Positions 25,801-34,800 of a DNA stretch of 64,000 nucleotides are shown here, one piece after another. A program made the translations under genes and the position numbers. The stretch's first letter is position 1. Each line of letters starts with the position of its first letter. Below the pieces are notes generated by a model. The model made no database searches. It was given only the letters and a program-made list of their open reading frames with translations, and was not told the origin of the DNA. This DNA is from Euborellia annulipes (Eukaryota > Arthropoda > Insecta > Dermaptera > Anisolabididae), in NCBI GenBank assembly GCA_023213315.1, contig JAKCPI010012441.1, forward strand, positions 124,001 through 188,000. The letters run 5' to 3'.

Positions 25801-28800
25801 GATTTTGTCTCCAGGTTATAAGCAGGTCTACACGGGTTCGGAACCCGAATGTGTGGTGGAGGGTCTTCAGCCCGGCGTCTCATATAGCGTCCGTGTGGCA
25901 TGTTCAAATGCTGGCGGATGCCAATCACCTGCAAGCGAGGCGGCCGTCGTCACCACAGATGCCGTGTGTCCGGGACAATGCGCTCCACCTCGTACTCATG
26001 GCCGCTCCAAGCCCACCGCCATCATGCTCAAATGGGGTACGCACACATCTGTTCACCACCCTTTCATGGCTGGAGTTACACTAAACTGATCGCCAACTAA
26101 AATATTATTAATATGACATATAACTCTTGACAGACAATTAATTGCTTTTTAAGTAGCAAAATTTTTTTTTTTTAATTCTATATATATATGTTTTTATTTT
26201 TTTTTTTCTATATATTTATTTACTTAATCTTTAGAGTGTAACTTCAGCCTTTATATTTCTCTCTCTCTTTTCTTCTTAATTTAACAGCAAAGTTGAAGAA
26301 GGCAACAAGATGCCAAGAAAAAACTTGTTCGCTGCATGTTTACACCTTCCTCAGGAGTTGTACTGTACCGTGGAAAAAGTCAATTCTGAGGAAGATGTAA
26401 AAACACAGCGAAATCTCGGCTTTCGATAACAAGATTTTTTCTTCATTTTTGACTGCATTCTCTAACTTTTTTTTTCTAAAATAATAATTTTTATGATAAG
26501 CTAAATAATTATTAATCGATTAACCGAATAATGAAAAGATATTATCGACTTTATCATTTAAATTTTATATTCAGATTTTTGGATTTTTAGATTTTTTTTT
26601 TTTTTTTGCATTTAAGAAGCTGCACTCTGGACGATTACTATTAAAATTCGGACATGGTTCATTATTACACCAAATAACTATCATAATTGACTATCCAAAA
26701 AGGGAAACATAAGAAAATTGTTTACTTTTGAACTTGGTCCACTTTTGCTTTGAACCACTCATATATTTTTCATCAAATTTTTAAATTTTTTAGCATTTTT
26801 TGTGTATTTGGACATCCGGCTATAGAAACATTAAACAAAAACTTTCGGATCATTATTACCAATATAATGATACAGCCATGTTTATTATTATGATTATAGC
26901 ATTTTTATTTAGATTTCAAAGATATTTTTTTTATTCGGTTAATCGATCAAACACTACAAACAAAAAATTTTCTTAATGTATTTTTAGAAAACTTTTTAAT
27001 AATTTATTTAATTAATAATAATAAATTAGCTTGTTTTTCCAATTTAACAATTCTACCTGGAAAGTAAACTGGTATGTTGTACTTTGCCATGTCAGTATTT
27101 TTTTTCTATTAGATTTTATTATTATTGATTTGTATTTGGTTTTGAAATATATATATATATAATTTTTTTAGCCATATTTATAGTTTATTAATTAAAAAAT
27201 TAGCTGTCTACTATTGATTAAAGGTAGAATGTAATATATAATAGATCTATTATCGATATTTCGATTAACTCTTCCGCTTCTTTATAAAATAAATTTACAA
27301 AATTTCATATATACTTCAAAGAAAGCGCATCACCAATGAAATCTTTTAATTTTATTTCTTATATTTTTTATGAAATCAGAGAATGAAGAAATATCGATAA
27401 TAAAATGCACAAATATATTAACGAAGCAAACACATTTTTAAATGTATTTCATTATTAAATGCAATGCGGAAAGTGAAAAGGGACCTCTTGTCGGCTAAGT
27501 AAATTTATCGGTACAGAATTTTAGTCGAATTAGGTAAAAAATATGGATTTTTGTGTTTCGATTTTATACAATTCTTCAAAATGTGCTAAACAGATTCATT
27601 CGGTAATTTTAGCGGTGAGAATCCGAGAAAAATTACAAAATAATCATAATAACTTTAAATATATTGTGTTTAAATCCTTTTTCCTCTAAATTCCGTTTTT
27701 TACTCATTTTCTCTTTCCGCATCACAAATGTAAAAATAAAAATTAATTAATTATAAAAAATCACGTAAAAATTATTAATATTTGTTAAAATACGAATTTA
27801 ATTCGTTCAGAAACTTCATTTAAAGTCTTCATATTTTTATACAATATTTATGTGATATTTTGGGAGAAGCAAGTTGAGAGATGATCTGTTGTTAATGAAA
27901 TATTCTGTTAACAGGGCCGCCCAGCTTCGAGGGTGGCTCGCCGGTCACCGAGTTCCTGTTGGAGATGGAGGGCTCAGACCATCCCCGTGGGGTCGTCTAT
28001 CGGGGTCGGCAACCTGAGTGCCTGGTGGCGGGTCTCGCACCTGGTCGCCCCTATACCTTTCATCTTAGGGCCTTCAATCGAGTTGGGGTGAGTGTCTATT
28101 CAATCTCATCTATAAAGAGCTTAAATCTGTGAGTTTTAAATGAGACCCCATTTTTACTTTTACTTTTCTCTGCACAATAGTATATTTTAATAATAGATTA
28201 ACAATGCACCCTTTAGCCCCAAATACTTGCTGACAGGTACCCCGATATGGGTGTGAAACATTCGATAATTGACAGTTAGGGCGGATACAAGGGGAGGGGG
28301 AGTAACGGGAGTAATTATTCCTCCCTCCCAGAGATTAAAAAATTTTTTTTTTTAACATTTAGATTTAAAAATCCTACTTAGCTCTTTTTCTTTTATTAAA
28401 TAAGATAAAAAGAATTTTTTAAATATTTTGTAGACGAGGATTATATTCTCATTGGCAGCAGCAGCTTACTCGTCAACTTTGGATGGAGGTAAGTTATTTA
28501 AAATTAATTAAAATCAAGATTAATTTTAATTTTGTATTTATTTCTCTTCCAACAGGTCAAGTGAAATTTGCAAAACACTTGACCTGTTGGAAGAGAAATA
28601 AATACAAAATTAAAATTAATCTTGATTTTAATTAATTTTAAATAACTTACCTCCATCCAAAGTTGACGAGTAAGCTGCTGCTGCCAATGAGGATAAAAAG
28701 AATGTTAAGCATTTTCTTGAAACTCCTACCTCTCCCTACTTTAAATTTTTTTAAAAATGTTCATTCTAATTATTTTTTTTTTTTGTGGTTTTCAGCCCGG

Positions 28801-31800
28801 GCCCTGGTCAGAGCCGGCGGAGTTCCTTTCCGGGGCTGCGCCCCCGAGCACCCCCCATTCGCCTACAGTCCAATGTCCCAAGTCTGCCAACCATGTCTTG
28901 GTCTCTTGGGAAGCCCCCGATCCTAACGGCGCCCCTATCACCGAATATCGCCTTGAAATGTCAAACGCCTCCACGCCGCCAACAACGCCTACCGAGGAGC
29001 CGTCAAATATGCCACTATTATACCAGGTATATTCTATTTTTAATTTCAATTCCCTTATTAATTATATTATTTTTTCATATATTATTAATATTACTTATCA
29101 AATGATACCACTTTTTATTACAAATAAAGGAAAATCAGCGTCCTTTCAGAGCTCATCTTTTTTTTAAACATTTATTTTGAGATAAAAAATTTATTTTATT
29201 TGATTTTGATCTTTTACATGAAATATAAAAGAATATTTTTTTTCAGTCGTCGAGTAGTGGGTCAGAAGAGGCCTCACCGACGGAGGAATTACCTCTTCCA
29301 CCGGTTGCTCCTTCGCCTATTATTTATTCCACGGCTTATCAGGGTTCCGAAACAAGCTGTGAGCTCAAAGGGCTTGTGCCCGCCGCATCCTACCTTTTTA
29401 GATTACAGGTGATTATAGAAATAGAGTAATTTTAAGTGTCCTCAAGCACTCAAGGATTTAATTTCTATTAGAAGAAAAAAATAACAATTTCTTGAATTTT
29501 GGTATCATCTAATATCTCCCTCCGATTCAATGTATTAATGTCAGCCTTTCTGATTAAATCAGAACAAATTATGTTTGGGGAATTAAAAGTAATTGACAGC
29601 CAACAAAAATTATTATAAATCTTAAAATTGTAGATAAAAATTGAATAAACTAATATTACTGATATTATTTGAAGACAAAAATTTTCGTTTTAAGCAGGGT
29701 CAGGCAATATACTCAAAAACCAGTATTTGAAATGCAAAATACTTTAAGAAAAAGTATTTGAAGTACAAAATTCAGGTAGTTGAAAAACTAAATACAAAAT
29801 ACGTATTTTTTTTATGTATTTAAAATACAAAATACGTATTTTTTTATGTATTTAAAATACAAAATACTTATAAATCTTACCCTATATATGAAATATGTAG
29901 AGAGAAAAAGTATTGCGATCATGTCAAAAATTCGATGTTGAGATTTCGATGGATATACATATTTTGAGGTCCCCTGAGTCCAAAAAAGTGGGTCCCGCAA
30001 ATTAGTCTGTCTGTTTGTGTGTCTGTGTATTTTTTGCATGAAGGAATTGAGCTACCGGATTTTATATTTAAGTTAGGTACCCTCCCGGACACTCAAAATA
30101 AGCTTTTGAACAAAATCGACCAAAAAGAACTAGTACTTTACTGATATACTTTTTCAGTTTTTTCGATTTATTTATTTAGGATTCTCTATTATGTATAAAA
30201 TATCCAAATATGAGATTAAAATTTTGAAAAATAACCATAGTCTATTTCAAGCAGTCAACAAGAGCCTATGGAAATTTTGAATCAATTAATTTTTTTTGCT
30301 TTTTACTTATGAAATGCAAGTGGTCAATTTTGAAACTAAGGTGCTATGGGAAACTAAATATATCGTGACACAAAAAATCTGGTGTGACTAGACGGTGCAG
30401 GTCACACCAAACTTTTATAAGAGCTTGTTACTAGTAAATTTTCGGGACCATTTACATCTATAAACAAGTATATTTACAGATGCACATGACATTATTATAA
30501 TTGGCTATCATGCGCGGTCCTGGGGGGACTGAATTTTTGTTGAGTCACATGGAAAAAGGGGGGGGGGAGGTGTATCATTATTTCATTTATTAAAAATAAA
30601 TATAGCTACAAAGTAATATTTTCTCTATTAATATTATATTACGAAATATTAATGATCCTTTGATAATACTGTATTCTCTTTAATTTTAAATTATTATAAC
30701 CTGTTGGCTATCAATTATTTTCCATAATAATGTTCAGTTAAATTGCATGTTAGATTCGAAGTGATGTTTCTCAACAAAATTAAAAAGAAAAAAAAGTTGA
30801 AATAGTGAACCGGGCAAAATACTCTGATCTAAGTATTTGAAATACAAAATTCCAAAAAAAAAGTATTTGAAATTAAAAATAGAAAATACTTAGAACTCAT
30901 GTATTTGAAATACAAAATAGAAATGTATTTCATTTTCAATCCCTATGGGGATCAGTATTTGAAATAGTGCCCGGCCCTGGTTTCAAGTCACGTTGGCGGT
31001 TGACTATACTCGAGAAATTTTATTTTCACATCCACCCAGTGGCGGAAACCTTAAAGAACCCACATACATGTATGGGTGTATTGTAGTACATAAGTACATA
31101 TAATTTCATTCATAATAATAAATCAAGTTGTATATTACTATTGAAATAGATTGCAAAATATAATTTGAATGATGAAGCAATAATACAACAGCCACTTTAT
31201 TTCTTCAATCCTATTTGATGAAGCGTTATAATTTACATGTCAATTATTGCAAATTGATTTGTGTAATAATAAAACATTCATTATTTTCTCATTAATATCA
31301 AAATCATTTGATTTGCTAATTTATGTTAACTTCTATTTTCGTATATTTTATTTTTAATTTATTTAAATTTTCCTAGGTGTTAATAGTATTTGTTAATTTA
31401 TTTTGATACGTAGGGCTTATAGCTGGTAGTTCAATAAGGATAGGTGAGAAAGAAGAAGAAAATTCGCAGCTAGTTATATTTCATTATTTTTATTCCCATT
31501 ATGTTGACGTTTCGGTCCCGGTCGGGACCATCCTCAGAACAAATATACATATTTAACACCCATTTGTTCTGAGAATGGTCCCGACCGGGACCGAAACGTC
31601 AACATAATGGGAATAAAAATAATGAAATATAACTAGCTGCGAATTTTCTTCTTCTTTCTCACCTATCCTTAATTTATTTTGTTTTAGAGATTACTTAAAT
31701 AAAATGTTAGCGATTCATATAATATTTGCCTTCTCAAAATATTTAGATTATTAATAGAAATCTTGTTGTTTTCAGGCTGGCAACAGTGCAGGTTGGAGTG

Positions 31801-34800
31801 CGTTTAGTGATTCAACGAGTTTAGTGACTCCGGCAGCACCGCCGGGTGCGTGTTTGGGCTTATCTCGTCTGGCTAGTACACCTTACTCATTGACCATTAG
31901 CTGGTCTGAACCTCCTGACCATGGTTCACCTATCTTCCAATATCAGGTGGAGGTGAACGACCGTAAGGGTCTCATCCAGGTTGGGCCTGAAAGGAGACTC
32001 GAACTTCGCGACCTCCAACCCCATACCCCCTACAGGTAAATCCTAATCATATTTTTACCAAATGACGCCACTGACTGGAAGTATATTTGAGGCGGAGTCA
32101 AAAAAAACTTCAATATTTTTAAAAGTGGCCGAAATATGGGCTTTGTACGGGTTTAGTTAAAAAAACATTTGGTTGCTCAGTCTTAGTTTTTTTTTTTACT
32201 CCACCACAAATTAACTTTAATTGGATACTTCCATCATCCAGGGGATATCCATTAGATAATTATATATTTTTGTTGCAATTTTAAAATAAATATCGACAAA
32301 TTTTTCATAAGAAAGTGGCGGAATATCCGTCTGTCTGTCTTTATCCAATCCGATCCCCATCTCCGATCACACTAAGGAATAAAAATAAAAATTCAATTAT
32401 ATAACAATTTTTATTATTTTTCATTTGAGAGACTTAATGATTTAATTAATAAAATTAATTAACTTTAATTTTTGATAAGGCAAGACTCAATGCTTTCTAA
32501 TGGGCAAATTCATTTTCTTCTTTTTTGTGCTTTCCCTTTTGAAAATTTTGAGATCTGAGTATTTTCTTGGACTCTCTTTAACGTCCTCTATAAGACTGCA
32601 AAATTTCGTTTCAAAATTCCTATGGGAAGTTGGTCAAACAGCGTGACAGACAGACGGACACTCGCTATTATATATATAGATATAGAAAGAATATTGTCTA
32701 CCAATTAATTTTATTTATTTTTATAATAATATTGAAAAATAGATATAATTAAAATTAAAAAAATGATTTATTAATAAATTATTATGTACAGGTTGCGGGT
32801 ACAGGCGGTGAACGCGGTGGGTTCTGGACCCTTTAGCTCGCCGTTGAAGACTTCAACGCAACCATTGCCTCCTCCACCGCCGAAACTTGAATGCGCAGCA
32901 ATCGGACATAATTACCTGAAATTGCGCTGGGGTGACGGCAAAAATCCAAACTTCACTCAATACTCACTCGAGATGCAATCACCAAACCGACCCGATGAGT
33001 AAGTGTTTCTTATTAACCATTTTTAAAAAACTGAATGGTACAGGGAGTGAACCTCCACCTCTGCATTTTTTCATTAGAGATGTTCGATTATGAGAAAAAA
33101 TAATCGATTATACCTTTTTTTACCTCTAGTAAAACTTTTTTTTCGTAAAATTTCCATTTTTCCCTCCTGCAAAAATCATTTGACCTTTTTTTTTTAGTAT
33201 ACGACTTTTATCCCATCTTTTCAGGCGAAAATAATTGATTATTTCTCCAATAATTATTGGATATTATTTATAATCTATTATTTTTTAAGAAAATAATTGA
33301 TGAATAATCGATTAATGGGCAAGAGTTTTCTAAAGGCTAATATTTTCAGAATAGGTTGCATTTTAGTGATGGAAAGATACTCTAGAGCTGAGTTTTCCAA
33401 ACTGTGAGGCGCGCCTCCCTAGGGAGTCGCGGACTTGTCAAAGGGGAGGCGCGAATATTAGCCACAGAGATGAATTTTCCAAATGATTGCCTAAAGTTTT
33501 ATAAATAATAAAATACAAGAATTTATATTTTTTAGCAATAAAAATTTTTGTGTTTGTATTATTTTATAAAATGGGAGGGGGGAGGCGTATTGCAATTAAT
33601 TATTTTTAAGGAAGGCGCGATAACATAAAGTTTGGAAACCACTGCTCTAGAGTCAGCACTTCCAGTACCGGTGCCTTTGGCGGGAATAAGCCGGTAAAGT
33701 TGCGGGAAGATGGTTTTTCGCAAATATCTCGAAAACTATGCGGTTTTCCACAAAAATTCGTGTATACAAAAATAATCGAAATTAAATTACAAACAAAAAT
33801 GCTCTAGTGCTTAATCATTTTAAAGTGAACGGTTCGGGAGATATAGAGGGGTAAAATTTGTAATTCTTATAATGGTAAGAAGATAATATTTCTCTATCTC
33901 AGTATATCCTTTCATACGAAAATTGTATTAATAAATGTATCAGGTCGAAAGCCAAATAAATGAAAAAAAATGTACCTTAACATTATAATATTTATTATTT
34001 TACTAAAAGCTATATTAATACCGTATATATTTTTACTTGATTTTTATTCTATTGTATTTAATTATAATTTTTCAGATTTGCGGTGGTCTATAAGGGAACA
34101 TGTCATACTACCAAAGTGACACGATTACATGAACGTACCACATATAGCTTCCGAATTAGTGCAATCGATGACGCAGGGACCGGCGATTACAGCCCAACAG
34201 TCCAATATTCCACATGCACCGCGCCGCCTCCTGCTCTCAAACGTAAGAATCAAAAATATAATAGTTTTTTAATTTTTTTACTCGTTTTTAAGTATTTCAT
34301 TTATAAAGAAATTTAATAAGAATAAATTTCGACAATAAATCCTTATTTGGATTGAATTGCGGAAGTATTTTGTTGTGATGAACTTAGGTGTTGATAGTTG
34401 AAATTAAAATAAAAAAACCAATAAGCACAACATCTAGCATCCGTCTATTATACTAATGAAATTAAAAATAAAAAAAAAAAAATGTATTTATATTTAAATA
34501 AGCAGTTTTTTTCACAAATTTTGCCTCCCCCTAAAATTTGCCGCTCCTGGCGCGCGCCTAGTCCGACTCTTCTCTGAAATGAATAATCCTTTTAAAGTGT
34601 AAATCTATTTAAAATGTAATAATAAAAAAATAAAATTTCAGCCCCTCGTGTCTCCGAGATCGAATCGCGAAGTTGTCTGGTTGAGTGGCAGCCTTGTCGA
34701 CCCTCAACATGTCCAGACCCCGTCTTCTACCAAGTGCAGCTGGCACGTATCCGTGACCAAGAGTACAAACAAGTTCGTATCATCAAATTCTTGCTTAATA

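Larger units (their letters stand above)
31436..31670. repeat. long near-perfect foldback with hammerhead-like arms
   Basis: Arms of about 108 bp (31436-31543 and 31563-31670) are almost identical, running from AAGGATAGGTGAGAAAGAAG to a 19-bp loop. Each holds a core: 31506-31537 on the minus strand and 31569-31600 on the plus strand. It lies between FNDC3 exons k and l. Confidence 0.85.
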
